From Flavobacterium humidisoli (GTDB taxonomy: Bacteria; Bacteroidota; Bacteroidia; Flavobacteriales; Flavobacteriaceae), in assembly GCF_023272795.1 (NCBI RefSeq), contig NZ_CP096829.1, forward strand, positions 2,976,001-3,040,000: a stretch of DNA of 64,000 nt, given 5' to 3'. The notes beneath the pieces are model-generated. The model made no database searches, was not told the origin of the DNA, and worked only from the letters and a program-made list of their open reading frames with translations. The translations under genes were made by a program, and so were the position numbers. Numbering within the stretch: position 1 is the stretch's first letter; each line of letters begins with the position of its first letter. This document shows, piece by piece, positions 36,964 to 45,505 of the stretch.

Positions 36964-37006
36964 TCCCAAGATTTTTCTATTTCTAGAGAAACAGAAAATC
37001 TTGGGA
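36964..37006 (-). terminator. Terminator of the first TonB receptor gene
   Basis: Stem TCCCAAGATTTT (36964-36975) with AAAATCTTGGGA (36995-37006) and a 19-base loop. It lies 30 bases beyond the stop codon on the minus strand. Confidence 0.65.
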
Positions 37007-37035
37007 TAAATCAAAAAAACATCTAATTCAATATT

Positions 37036-39264
37036 TTAGAACTTGTATCGCAGACTTGTTAAAACTTGACGAGGCGCGATTGGGTTCACACTGTAGTTCT
37101 CGTGAACCGTATAGTTTAATTCGTTTGTAATGTTTGATAATTTGCAAAGAATTGAAATTTTTCTCCAAGTATATCCAACAGATGCATCAATTGTAACATA
37201 ACCATCAATAGGAATTTCTCTGTGGTATATTCCGTCAGGATATTTAGTCGTATCTGTGCTGTATTGGTCATTCCAGCCTCCTAAACGATCACCGATGTAA
37301 TTTCCTATCGCTCCTAAAGATACCCCTTTAAAGAAGCCTTCTGGCACTAAGTAATAAAAGCTAAGATTTGCCGTATTAGCAGGAGTTCTAACCAAACGAT
37401 CACCTTCTATAAAACTTCCATTTAAGCCAGATGTTTTAGTGTATCTCATATCGTTGTAGCTGTAACCAGCGATAATGCTTAAGCCTTCAATAGGTTTTGC
37501 GGTAACATCAATCTCGACACCTTTACTTTTAGTTTCGCCACTTAAAACTTTTACGTTTGTGTCTGTGTTTAAACTTCCATCAGCTTTAAATTCTGCAGTT
37601 TGAGCTAAATTGCTGTTTGTGATTTGATAAACCGTAACATTCGTACTTAACAATCCCTGTAAGAAATCGGTTTTGATTCCCGCTTCATATTGATCAATAA
37701 TAGAAGGTTCAATTGGTTTTAAATCTGCTGTAGTTCCTGTGTTTGGAGTAAATGAAGTAGAATAACTACCAAAGATAGAAACATCTTTTCTAGGCTGATA
37801 AATTAATCCAAATTTTGGAGAAAATGCATTGTCTAATTTTTTAGCGCCTACTGTAGGAACTGCATTTTCAGGGCTTACTGTTTGCACCTTATTAGTATAA
37901 GTTTCTTTATAAGTAGTAACTTCGGCTTCCTGCCATGACCAACGTACACCTGCCAATACTTTGAATTTTTCTGTAATCGAAATCAAATCTTGGAAATAAA
38001 CTCCAAAACGATTCGTTTCTGTTTTTGCAATTTGAGTGGCTCTTGCGTCTGGAATATCATTTCTTTGTGTTGACGGATCAAAATTGAAAAGATTAATAGT
38101 GTCATAATTTGCAGGATCAAATGCAAAAGTATATGCTGTTGCAAATGAGTTTTCCCAGTCTGCACCTGTAAAGATCTGATGTTTTACAGATCCTGTATTG
38201 AAGTTTCCTTGAAGGCTTAATTGATCTCCTAAAATTTGTTCTGAGTTGTCGTTTTGAACCAATGGTCTTGTCCAGTCTCCATTATCTTTTACAGATGATA
38301 ATTGTGCTGTAGATTTTGAAGCTCTGTCATAATTCTGGAAAGAAGAATTAAAATTTAATTTCCAGTTTTTGTTGAAATCATGATTTAATAATACAGAAGC
38401 ACTAGAAGATTTGGTTGTACCATTAGACCAAAGCGATCCATAAAAAGTATTGCGAGGTAAATCAAGAATTTGTGTTCCAATAATTCCTGTTCCAAAATCA
38501 GGCGTCCAATCTGCACTTAAATAATCTCCCTGTATTGTAATTTGTGTTTTAGGATTAATTACAAAAAGCAAAGATGGATTAATGTACAAACGTTCGTTTT
38601 TTACAACATCTCTAAAGCTTTCTGAATTCTCGTAAGAACCATTAATTCTAAATGCGATTGATTTAGTTAAGCCTCCGTAGAAATCAAATGCTGGCTTATA
38701 ATAAGAGTAGCTTCCTAATTGCATTGAAACTTCTCCGCCACTTTTAAATTGAGGTGTTTTTGTTACTAAATTAAGAATTCCTCCTGGTGCTACGTTTCCA
38801 AATAGTAAAGCTGAACCCCCTTTTAAGAACTCTACTTTATCTAAACCAGAAACGTCTGGAATTGATCCTGCATTATAACGGAATCCGTTTTTGAACATAT
38901 TATTGGCAGACATGTCATAACCTCTAGAAAAGAAAGATTCCTGAGCACCACCACGAGCAGAACCAACGTAAACACCATTAGCGTTTTTAAGAACTTCGCT
39001 TAGTCTAATTGCTTGCTGCTGTTCGATAATTTCAGAACCAATAACTTGTATCGATTGTGGATTATCCATTGGTTTTAATCCAGAGCGAACTGCTGTTACT
39101 GGTTTTGGTTCTTTGGTTTTGGTAACTACAACTTCATTAAGAATTTCTCCTTTTTTATTCTTAACGGTATCGTTTACTGAAGAAGTAGATTCGCTGCTTG
39201 AATAATCTTGCGCATAAGAGGCAAAACTCAATAATCCTAATGCAAATAGTAAATTATATTTCAT
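37036..39264 (-). CDS. TonB-dependent siderophore receptor
   Basis: A 742-residue outer membrane transporter. A signal peptide ends ASYAQ. The TonB-box-like region is NEVVVTKTKEPKPVT, and the plug domain includes DNPQSIQVIGSEIIEQQQAIRLSEVLKNANGV and GSALLFGNVAPGGILNLVTKTP. The 22-strand barrel runs to the end, closing with RQVLTSLRYKF. The motif set is that of FhuA/FpvA-type ferric siderophore receptors. It probably imports an iron-siderophore complex using TonB-ExbBD energy. A motif shared with two other iron-uptake-type genes lies four bases before its start codon. Confidence 0.92.
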   Translation of the reverse strand: MKYNLLFALGLLSFASYAQDYSSSESTSSVNDTVKNKKGEILNEVVVTKTKEPKPVTAVRSGLKPMDNPQSIQVIGSEIIEQQQAIRLSEVLKNANGVYVGSARGGAQESFFSRGYDMSANNMFKNGFRYNAGSIPDVSGLDKVEFLKGGSALLFGNVAPGGILNLVTKTPQFKSGGEVSMQLGSYSYYKPAFDFYGGLTKSIAFRINGSYENSESFRDVVKNERLYINPSLLFVINPKTQITIQGDYLSADWTPDFGTGIIGTQILDLPRNTFYGSLWSNGTTKSSSASVLLNHDFNKNWKLNFNSSFQNYDRASKSTAQLSSVKDNGDWTRPLVQNDNSEQILGDQLSLQGNFNTGSVKHQIFTGADWENSFATAYTFAFDPANYDTINLFNFDPSTQRNDIPDARATQIAKTETNRFGVYFQDLISITEKFKVLAGVRWSWQEAEVTTYKETYTNKVQTVSPENAVPTVGAKKLDNAFSPKFGLIYQPRKDVSIFGSYSTSFTPNTGTTADLKPIEPSIIDQYEAGIKTDFLQGLLSTNVTVYQITNSNLAQTAEFKADGSLNTDTNVKVLSGETKSKGVEIDVTAKPIEGLSIIAGYSYNDMRYTKTSGLNGSFIEGDRLVRTPANTANLSFYYLVPEGFFKGVSLGAIGNYIGDRLGGWNDQYSTDTTKYPDGIYHREIPIDGYVTIDASVGYTWRKISILCKLSNITNELNYTVHENYSVNPIAPRQVLTSLRYKF

Positions 39265-39268
39265 GGTG

Positions 39269-39288
39269 TTTATTTAGATTCAATAAAA
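39269..39288 (-). promoter_or_regulatory. Operator-like motif before the siderophore receptor
   Basis: TTTATTTAGATTCAATAAAA matches the motifs at 40324-40343 and 42774-42793 at 18 or more of 20 positions for the latter. It lies just downstream of the expected transcription start and next to the start codon, where a bound repressor would block expression. A Fur-type iron repressor is the obvious candidate but is inferred. Confidence 0.5.
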
Positions 39289-39299
39289 ATTATCGAGTG

Positions 39300-39307
39300 C
39301 AAATATA
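39300..39307 (-). promoter_or_regulatory. -7 box of the siderophore receptor gene
   Basis: On the minus strand it reads TATATTTG, an exact TAnnTTTG box, 36 bases before the start codon. No clear TTG lies at the normal distance upstream. Confidence 0.5.
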
Positions 39308-39474
39308 AATAGACATATTCTTTAACATGAAATTATGAAGTTGATTTCTTACTTAAACCTTCCTTAGTATTTTCTTAAGATTTGCTTAAGAATTTTCTAA
39401 TGTTATTTTAATTTTGTATTTAAAACGAATTAAAATCCATCATAGGATATTCTACAAAGGCATTTCTACAAAAA

Positions 39475-39514
39475 AAACAGGGCTGACTCATTTTTTTGAG
39501 TCAGCCCTGTTTAA
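39475..39514 (-). terminator. Terminator of the periplasmic iron-locus gene
   Basis: Perfect 16-base stem: 39475-39490 with 39497-39512 (core CAGGGCTGACTCA), followed by a T run on the minus strand. Confidence 0.9.
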
Positions 39515-39550
39515 ATTGAAATTAAAACCTAAGAATGAGATTTTGTAAAA

Positions 39551-40276
39551 TTATTTTACAGCAATTTGGTAAGTTGCCATTTTCCAGATTTCATCGTATT
39601 TTTTTCCGTTGTGTTCTCCAGCCGATTTATCTGTGTGCGCATATTCTACCATATAGTTTCCAGACCAGATTGGTGTAAAAGAAAATTCTCCTTTATCGTT
39701 TGTCCATAACTCTTTCTCCCATCCGTTTGGAGCGATTACTTTAATTTTTGTTTCTTTTGCGATAGCGCCGTCATAAGAAGCTACTCCAGTGATTTTAGTA
39801 TCTTTTTTTGCAACATCTGCTTGTTCTGAGAAAACTGCAATTTTATTCGTGTTAGAAGCAATATTGTTTCCTGCAGCTTTATTTCCAACTACAACATTTG
39901 CACTAGAGTTGTAATCTAATTTCATAGTACCGTAAACATCTTTTACAGTGTGGTGCATTACAATGGTGTAAACTCCATCTTCGTCTGGCGTAAAGAAAGC
40001 TTGGTATTTATTATCTAGAGCTTTAGAAGTTAACTTAGTTTCTTTTTTTGAAGGAGAAATTACAACTAGAGAAAAATCCTTTAAATCAGAAAACCATTTA
40101 TCAGCTTTTGTAATATCATTATCAGAGAATTCTCCAAAATAAACAGAAATTTCCTGAGCTTTTCCTTTTGTTCCTGTTGCTTTGGTTTCAATCCAAAGGG
40201 CATGGGCAAAAAGCTGAGGTGCAGCAAAAAGCATTAGAAATAAAAAGCTTAGTGTTTTTAAAGTATTTGATTTCAT
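39551..40276 (-). CDS. DUF4198-like periplasmic protein
   Basis: A 241-residue exported protein with a signal peptide cleaved after LFA, giving a mature N-terminus starting with His (HALWIETKA). A histidine right after cleavage is typical of DUF4198-type proteins, which are linked to metal handling. Two beta domains follow: an N-terminal domain (ISVYFGEFSDND..., FTPDEDGVYTIVMHHTVKDVYG) and a C-terminal Ig-like domain (TGVASYDGAIAKETKIKVIAPNGWEKELWTNDKGEFSFTPIWSG). It sits between two TonB receptors, with its own terminator and a shared operator-like motif. I infer a role with metal or siderophore uptake. Confidence 0.75.
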   Translation of the reverse strand: MKSNTLKTLSFLFLMLFAAPQLFAHALWIETKATGTKGKAQEISVYFGEFSDNDITKADKWFSDLKDFSLVVISPSKKETKLTSKALDNKYQAFFTPDEDGVYTIVMHHTVKDVYGTMKLDYNSSANVVVGNKAAGNNIASNTNKIAVFSEQADVAKKDTKITGVASYDGAIAKETKIKVIAPNGWEKELWTNDKGEFSFTPIWSGNYMVEYAHTDKSAGEHNGKKYDEIWKMATYQIAVK

Positions 40277-40312
40277 AAGATCAAGTTTAAATTATTAGAA
40301 TGATATTTTTTA

Positions 40313-40320
40313 CAAACATA
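40313..40320 (-). promoter_or_regulatory. -7 box of the DUF4198-like gene
   Basis: Reads TATGTTTG on the minus strand (TAnnTTTG), 36 bases before the start codon. The operator-like motif lies immediately upstream, between the -33 and -7 positions. Confidence 0.5.
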
Positions 40321-40323
40321 AGC

Positions 40324-40343
40324 CTTATTTAGAATAATTAAAA
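40324..40343 (-). promoter_or_regulatory. Operator-like motif before the DUF4198-like gene
   Basis: CTTATTTAGAATAATTAAAA, matching the copy at 42774-42793 at 18 of 20 positions. It overlaps the promoter spacer. A related half-site (ATTATTAGAATGATA) lies nearer the gene at about 40290-40305. Confidence 0.5.
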
Positions 40344-40359
40344 ATAAAACGTAAAAAAA

Positions 40360-40395
40360 CCTCGAAATTCATTTCATATTGAATGTATTTCGAGG
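40360..40395 (-). terminator. Terminator of the second TonB receptor gene
   Basis: Stem CCTCGAAAT (40360-40368) with ATTTCGAGG (40387-40395), extended inside by CATT/GAATG. On the minus strand it is followed by TTTTTTT. Confidence 0.85.
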
Positions 40396-40421
40396 TGGTG
40401 GAAAATATTTGCGTAAGAAAA

Positions 40422-42743
40422 CTAAAGTCTTACTGTTAGGTTTACTAAGAAGTTCGATGGAGTTTGAGCCATTCCATAAGAATCCCAGTATTTTGTGTTT
40501 GTAAGGTTGTTGAATTTAACTCCAAGTCTCCAAACGGGTCTGTCGTAAAATACTGTTGCGCTATAAATCGAATAAGAAGGAGCATAAAAGCTTTCATCTT
40601 CAAATTTATATTGTTTGTCTACATAATTTCCTCCAAAACCAAAACCTAAATTTTTTAATGTGTTTTGAAATTTATAGGAAAGCCAAAAATTGAGCACATT
40701 TTCTGGTGCGCCGCTAGCCTTGTTGCCTTCAATGGAAGCGTCAGACGATTTAACGATACGATTGTCATTATAAGCGTAACCAGCTGTCAAGTTTAAACCG
40801 TTTATTGGATTGGCAATAAATTCAAAATCAATTCCTTTACTTACTTGTTTTCCATCCTGAATATTATATCCATCGGGATTTGTTCTTGTGGCATTATCAA
40901 TTGTAATATTGTAGTAGCTCAGTGTCGTGCTCAATTTTTTATTAAAAGTTTCCACTTTTACGCCACCTTCATATTGATTCGCATAAATTGGTTTTAAGAT
41001 TAATATTGATCCATCTGGCTGATTTACTGGACCTGAATTTTGAAAACCATTCATATAATTTCCAAATAAAGAAACTTGATCTTTAACTACTTCATAAACC
41101 AAACCTAATTTTGGAGACAAAGCTGTTTGGTTGTAACCATCTGTATCTTCCAATTTTTTCTGAACAAAGTTATCCAGACGAAGACTTAACATTACAGACA
41201 AGCGATCTGTAAAACTAACTACATCTGAAGCATAGACACTGAAAGTCTGTTCATTTGGGACGCCAAATTGCATTTCTTTCAATTTTGGATCTACATCGCT
41301 TTTTCGAATTGGTTCAAAATTTGTCGTCACATCAATTACATCTAATACTTGTGTTGTGGCATATTTAAATGTTCCTTTTGTAAATCTGTAATTAATACCT
41401 GTTAAGAATTTATGTTTGATGCTTCCTGTAGAAAATTCACCATTAATGTTTTCCTGAAAATTGGTAAAATTATTATGGATTGGTCCAAAACGCGATACCA
41501 TTCTTTCAACTTCTGTCGGCGATTTCCATACAGTGTAGTATTGATAACTATGATCGACACGTTCATCTACTAATGAGAATAGTGTTGTAGATTTCCAGTT
41601 ATCAGAGATTTTATATTCTGCCTGAGCAAATATTTTAGGAGAAGTCGTTTTAGCATCAAGATCATCTGCAAATAAGCTTGTTCTATAATTTACTTTTAGG
41701 TCTGTTGGGTTGGTGAGTCCTGCCGCATAAGAACGTCCGTAAGTAGGACGTGTGTTATTGGTGTTGAAAATCTCTGTGTCTAAACTCAGCGTTAATCTGT
41801 CGGTTGCTTTATAAATAATGCTCGGTGCAAATAAGACTGTTTTATTAAAACCATAATTTAAGAAACTATTTTCTGTGTTTGCCGAGGCGTTCATTCTAAA
41901 CAAAACTTTTTTGTTTGAAGTCAAAGGCATATTAAAATCTACCGCAACACGCTGCAGTCCAAAGCTTCCTCCTGTATAAGATATCTCTGTTTTGCTAGTT
42001 TCAAAAGGCTTTTTGGTAACCAAGTTTACAACTCCTCCAAATGAGGAAACAGAAGAACCAAACAAGGTTCCAGAAGGGCCTTTTAGCACCTCAATTCGTT
42101 CGGCATTATCAATTGAGATTGAGCTTCGTCCAGAAAGAGTTTCCATGCCATTTCGTGCGTTTACACCTGTACTGAATCCTCTAAAACTAATTTCAAGTCC
42201 TCCAGAAGGATATATTTTTGAGATTGCGCCAGTAGCATTTTGAACCGCGCTTCTTATATCTACCGCAATTTGCTCTTGCAATAGTTCTTTGTGAATAACA
42301 TTATAAACCTGAGGATTTTCTAGGTTCTTTAACGGCATCCTGGCAACATAATCGGTCTTTTTGGATAAGTTGCTTTTCTTGCCATTTACGACAACTTCAT
42401 TCAATTCCTTATTAGAAACTTTAAGCTGTAAATTAATTGTTGAGGTTTCGTTTTCTGTAACTATCACTTCGGTTTCTGCGGTTTCGTAACCTGCCAAAGA
42501 TACTTGAAGTGTATAAGAATTGGCTCTTACTTTATTAAAATCAAAACTTCCGTCATAGTTAGAAACAGTACCATATTTAGAGTTTCTAAGAATAACATTT
42601 ACTCCCGCTGCAGCATCGCCGTCTGAAGTAGTTATGGTTCCTTTAATTTTTCCATGATTTTGCTGTGCAAAAACCGATAAGAACGAAAATAAAAAACTGA
42701 TTGAAAATAGAAAACGTGAAGTCTTCAAACTGAGGTAATTCAT
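40422..42743 (-). CDS. TonB-dependent receptor with carboxypeptidase-like N-terminal domain
   Basis: A 773-residue outer membrane transporter. A signal peptide (ending VFAQQ) is followed by a CarboxypepD_reg-like domain (GKIKGTITTSDGDAAAGVNVILRNSKYGTVSNYDG, about residues 30-115), a TonB-box-like NEVVVNGKKS, the plug domain (NPQVYNVIHKELLQEQIAVDIRSAVQNATGA, VLKGPSGTLFGSSVSSFGGVVNLVTKKP) and the barrel ending FLVNLTVRL. The plug motifs are siderophore-receptor-like. It has a well-formed promoter and an operator-like palindrome directly at the predicted transcription start. Together with the upstream receptor it forms an iron-acquisition region. Confidence 0.92.
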   Translation of the reverse strand: MNYLSLKTSRFLFSISFLFSFLSVFAQQNHGKIKGTITTSDGDAAAGVNVILRNSKYGTVSNYDGSFDFNKVRANSYTLQVSLAGYETAETEVIVTENETSTINLQLKVSNKELNEVVVNGKKSNLSKKTDYVARMPLKNLENPQVYNVIHKELLQEQIAVDIRSAVQNATGAISKIYPSGGLEISFRGFSTGVNARNGMETLSGRSSISIDNAERIEVLKGPSGTLFGSSVSSFGGVVNLVTKKPFETSKTEISYTGGSFGLQRVAVDFNMPLTSNKKVLFRMNASANTENSFLNYGFNKTVLFAPSIIYKATDRLTLSLDTEIFNTNNTRPTYGRSYAAGLTNPTDLKVNYRTSLFADDLDAKTTSPKIFAQAEYKISDNWKSTTLFSLVDERVDHSYQYYTVWKSPTEVERMVSRFGPIHNNFTNFQENINGEFSTGSIKHKFLTGINYRFTKGTFKYATTQVLDVIDVTTNFEPIRKSDVDPKLKEMQFGVPNEQTFSVYASDVVSFTDRLSVMLSLRLDNFVQKKLEDTDGYNQTALSPKLGLVYEVVKDQVSLFGNYMNGFQNSGPVNQPDGSILILKPIYANQYEGGVKVETFNKKLSTTLSYYNITIDNATRTNPDGYNIQDGKQVSKGIDFEFIANPINGLNLTAGYAYNDNRIVKSSDASIEGNKASGAPENVLNFWLSYKFQNTLKNLGFGFGGNYVDKQYKFEDESFYAPSYSIYSATVFYDRPVWRLGVKFNNLTNTKYWDSYGMAQTPSNFLVNLTVRL

Positions 42744-42773
42744 TGCTATTTATTAATTGGTTTGTAAATAATA

Positions 42774-42793
42774 TTTATTTAGAATAAATAAAA
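42774..42793 (-). promoter_or_regulatory. Operator-like palindrome at the second TonB receptor
   Basis: TTTATTTAGAATAAATAAAA, a near-perfect inverted repeat (TTTATTT-AGAAT-AAATAAA) located at the predicted transcription start. This is the best of three related copies in the iron region. Fur-type repressor binding is inferred, not shown. Confidence 0.6.
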
Positions 42794-42799
42794 ACAATA

Positions 42800-42829
42800 C
42801 AAAAGTAAAAATTAAAATAACTTTAACAA
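42800..42829 (-). promoter_or_regulatory. Promoter of the second TonB receptor
   Basis: On the minus strand TTG (42829-42827), a 19-base spacer and TACTTTTG (42807-42800) give a complete Bacteroidetes promoter. The start of transcription would be near 42794, inside or next to the operator-like palindrome. Confidence 0.7.
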
Positions 42830-42933
42830 TTTTATTTTTTGCCATTTAGTATTGAAATTGTTAAATGTTGATTTTAGAACGATTAATCAAAATTCTTATC
42901 AGAAGTTGTAGTGCGATAAACTTTAAAAAACCT

Positions 42934-42941
42934 TAATTTTG
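42934..42941 (+). promoter_or_regulatory. -7 box of the MFS transporter gene
   Basis: TAATTTTG followed by CGG, 19 bases before the start codon, is an exact TAnnTTTG match. This implies a very short leader. Confidence 0.5.
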
Positions 42942-42960
42942 CGGTCTGAAAAATGACTTC

Positions 42961-44121
42961 ATGATTTTACCATTCTTTAAAAAGATTCAAAATACGCCTC
43001 GAGGATATCGTATTGCCAATACTGTTTTTTTCTTTCTTTCGGGTTTTGGTTATTCTTCGTGGGTTTCAAGAATTCCACATATACAAGCACAATTAAAGTT
43101 GTCTGAAGCCGAATTTGGAGCGGTTTTATTTGCTTTTCCAATCGGTTTAATGCTGACAATGCCTTTTACAGGAAAGTTGTTAAATAAATATAGCAGCCGT
43201 TATATTATGCTTCTCGGTGCAGTTATGTTCAATGTTGCGCTGTCTTTGCCTGGTCTGGCAGCATTTGTTTGGCAATTGGTTATTATACTTTTATTTTTCG
43301 GAGCTTCTCGCAATATTTTCAATTTATCGATAAATGCACAGTCTCTTGAAGTGCAGAAACTGTATCCTAAATCTATTATAACACGTTTTCATGCCGTTTG
43401 GAGTATTGCCGTTTTTTCGGGAGCTGGATTAGGCTATGTAATGGTGACCCAGAAAATTGCGCCTTCGCATCATTTATTGGGAGTAAGTATTTTTATGCTG
43501 GCACTGACGGCTTGTTTTTATCCGATGAGTATTCATAATGAACCTGTTCCGGTTAAGAAGAAGTTTTTCTCAATGCCCGAAAAAAATCTGATAAAATTTG
43601 CTATGATCTGTTTCGTGTCAATGGCTTGCGAAAATACGATGTACGACTGGAGCGGAATTTATTTTGAGAATATATTGAAAGCTTCGCCAAAATTAACCAG
43701 CGCTGCGTTTGTGTTTTTTGCATCGGCAGTAACTTTAGGACGTATTTTTGGTGATTATGGTGTGATGAAATTTGGAACTAAAAAAATCCTGCTTTATAGC
43801 GGCATCTTAATAACAGTTGGTTTTGGTATTTGTTTTATCCTACCGTATGCATATCCAACTATTTTTGGTTATGTTTTAATCGGATTTGGGGTTTCTTGTG
43901 TTGTTCCGTTGGTATTTAGTATCGCCGGAAGATCTTCAAAATTAAGCAGTGGTTCTGCTTTGACTTCGATATCAACAATTGGCTATCTTGGCTTTTTATT
44001 GGTGCCGCCAATGGTTGGTTTTATCTCTGAGTATTTAAGTATGAAATGGGCTTTCCTTATTATGGCACTTTTAGGAATTCTGATGATTTTTATGGTGAAT
44101 AAGATCGGGGAGAATGAGTAG
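42961..44121 (+). CDS. Major facilitator superfamily transporter
   Basis: A 386-residue integral membrane protein with about twelve hydrophobic helices in two halves. Features include FFLSGFGYSSWVSRIPHIQAQLKLSEAEFGAVLFAFPIGLMLTMPFTGKLLNKYSSR, which holds the MFS loop 2-3 region (G-x-L-x(n)-R type), and a second-half GRIFGDYGVMKFGTKKILL copy. The substrate is not evident; similar proteins are sugar- or drug-efflux-like. It is divergent from the iron receptor gene and separately promoted. A period-8 repeat lies just after its stop. Confidence 0.88.
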   Translation: MILPFFKKIQNTPRGYRIANTVFFFLSGFGYSSWVSRIPHIQAQLKLSEAEFGAVLFAFPIGLMLTMPFTGKLLNKYSSRYIMLLGAVMFNVALSLPGLAAFVWQLVIILLFFGASRNIFNLSINAQSLEVQKLYPKSIITRFHAVWSIAVFSGAGLGYVMVTQKIAPSHHLLGVSIFMLALTACFYPMSIHNEPVPVKKKFFSMPEKNLIKFAMICFVSMACENTMYDWSGIYFENILKASPKLTSAAFVFFASAVTLGRIFGDYGVMKFGTKKILLYSGILITVGFGICFILPYAYPTIFGYVLIGFGVSCVVPLVFSIAGRSSKLSSGSALTSISTIGYLGFLLVPPMVGFISEYLSMKWAFLIMALLGILMIFMVNKIGENE

Positions 44122-44131
44122 AGTTTTTTTT

Positions 44132-44167
44132 AAGGTGCTAAGGTTCTAAGATGCTGAGGCTCTAAGT
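44132..44167. repeat. Period-8 repeat array
   Basis: Consecutive octamers AAGGTGCT, AAGGTTCT, AAGATGCT, GAGGCTCT, then AAGTTTTT. The same unit and phase occur beside prfA at 59023-59057. The array lies between convergent stop codons. Confidence 0.7.
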
Positions 44168-44170
44168 TTT

Positions 44171-44674
44171 TTAGCGTTTTTTCATGACAAATCTTTCTGT
44201 ATTTGGTTTGCCGTTTTTCAGCCCTGAAATTTCTGCAATTAATGAATCTTTTTCCACCAGATTGTAAATAATTTTATTAGGATAATCATGTTTTGGGTTC
44301 TCAAAAGTAATTTGAGTACCTGTAGCTGAAGTCATTTCGAAACTTACAGGCAATTCTTTATTTTGTCCAGGAACTGTCACAATATAAGACAACTTGCCAT
44401 TCGCTTCTTCAAGACGAACATGTTCAGCAAAAACTGTATCATTTTGTCCCACGACATAATAAGATTCACCTAGATAAACCGAATCATTTTCTTTTTTCCA
44501 GCGTTCGGTAAGTTCACCTTCAGTCGATTTATTTCCCCATTCTCCAATAAACCATTTTGCTTTTGCAAGACTAGGGTAGGCTTTTACGGGAATTTCGGTT
44601 TTAACTTCTCTTTTGCAAGAAGAGAAAATTACTAAAGTTATTAGTGTCGGAAATAAAATGCTTTTTAGTCTCAT
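44171..44674 (-). CDS. DUF6265-like lipoprotein (copy 1)
   Basis: A 167-residue lipoprotein (lipobox FSSC, Cys near residue 20). The mature domain reads AKWFIGEWGNKSTEGELTERWKKENDSVYLGESYYV, then ITFENPKHDYPNKIIYNL and a C-terminal ERFVMKKR. The pattern of W-x-I-G-x-W near the start and FENPxHDYP near the end suggests a small lipocalin-like barrel of the DUF6265 type. It is a tandem paralogue of the next gene upstream on the minus strand; the two are clearly homologous along their length. Function unknown. Confidence 0.8.
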   Translation of the reverse strand: MRLKSILFPTLITLVIFSSCKREVKTEIPVKAYPSLAKAKWFIGEWGNKSTEGELTERWKKENDSVYLGESYYVVGQNDTVFAEHVRLEEANGKLSYIVTVPGQNKELPVSFEMTSATGTQITFENPKHDYPNKIIYNLVEKDSLIAEISGLKNGKPNTERFVMKKR

Positions 44675-44763
44675 AATACATTATGATTTTGTTTGAATCA
44701 ATCTGAAATTAATTCTTGGGTTGAAATGTTTTTATTTCTAAAATTCTAATCAGTACACGAAAA

Positions 44764-45240
44764 TTATTTCTTCGTCATAACAAACTTCTCAGAATTCGGT
44801 TTTCCATTCATGTTTCCAGAAATTTCGGCAGTTAATGTATTATTGGCCCCTTTTGTATAAGTGATTTTTTGAGGATAATCGTGTTTTGGATTCTCGAAAA
44901 TCAATTGCTGATCTGTTTCTGAGGTAGAAGGGAAGAAGACCGGTTTGTCATCGTTTTGTCCTTTTACAGTTGCTTTATAAGTAAGCGTTTCACCTAGCTG
45001 GGCCAAAACAATAGTCTCAAAATGCAAAGTATCTTTTCCTTTTATAAAATAAGAAGAAGCACTGAAAGTACTGTCGTTTAGCTTTTGCCAATTTTCAGAT
45101 AAAACTCCTTCAGGAGATTTGTTTTCCCAGTTCCCAATTAGCCAGTCGGCTTTTTTGATTTTATCTTTTTCTACCGTTTCTTTTTTCTGGCAAGAAACTG
45201 CGGCTATAACAAGTGCTAAAAGAGTAATTTTCTGAAACAT
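44764..45240 (-). CDS. DUF6265-like lipoprotein (copy 2)
   Basis: A 158-residue paralogue of the gene at 44171. A lipobox VSC (Cys near residue 17) is followed by ADWLIGNWENKSPEGVLSENWQKLNDSTFSASSYF and IFENPKHDYPQKITY, ending SEKFVMTKK. The two copies are 89 bases apart in the same orientation and have diverged well beyond a recent duplication. Function unknown; probably periplasm-facing. A large palindromic repeat lies upstream of it. Confidence 0.8.
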   Translation of the reverse strand: MFQKITLLALVIAAVSCQKKETVEKDKIKKADWLIGNWENKSPEGVLSENWQKLNDSTFSASSYFIKGKDTLHFETIVLAQLGETLTYKATVKGQNDDKPVFFPSTSETDQQLIFENPKHDYPQKITYTKGANNTLTAEISGNMNGKPNSEKFVMTKK

Positions 45241-45283
45241 ATTTATAAGGTTTTTGATAGCACTAATGTATGAAAAAAATGTT

Positions 45284-45499
45284 TGCCACGAATTGTACTA
45301 ATTTCTACAAATTATTTTGTGCTATTTGCCACAGATTAAAGAATTAAAATGATTTTGTCTCACGTAGATTTAGCAGATATAACAGATTTTTATAATTCAG
45401 ATTACAAAATAAATCTGCTGAATCTGCGAGAAAAAAATTGTGGAAATTCGTGTAATTAGTGGCAGAAAAAATCTGTGCGAATCCTTTTAATCTGTGGCT
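45284..45499. repeat. Composite GCCACGAATT / GCCACAGATT palindromic element
   Basis: About 216 bases built of three inverted modules. A: GCCACGAATTGTACTAATTT (from 45285). B: GCCACAGATTAAAG (from 45328). C: CGTAGATTTAGCAGAT (from 45364). The right half contains C' (ATCTGCTGAATCTGCG), then A' (GGAAATTCGTG...AGTGGC), then B' (CCTTTTAATCTGTGGC). So left order is A-B-C and right order is C'-A'-B': A and B are swapped and the element is not a simple hairpin. It shares its A words with the element at 5854. Confidence 0.65.
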
Positions 45500-45505
45500 A
45501 AAAAA

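Noticed and set aside
44132..44167. CRISPR-like array
   Set aside because: The repeat has a period of 8 with no spacers, and no cas genes are in the window.
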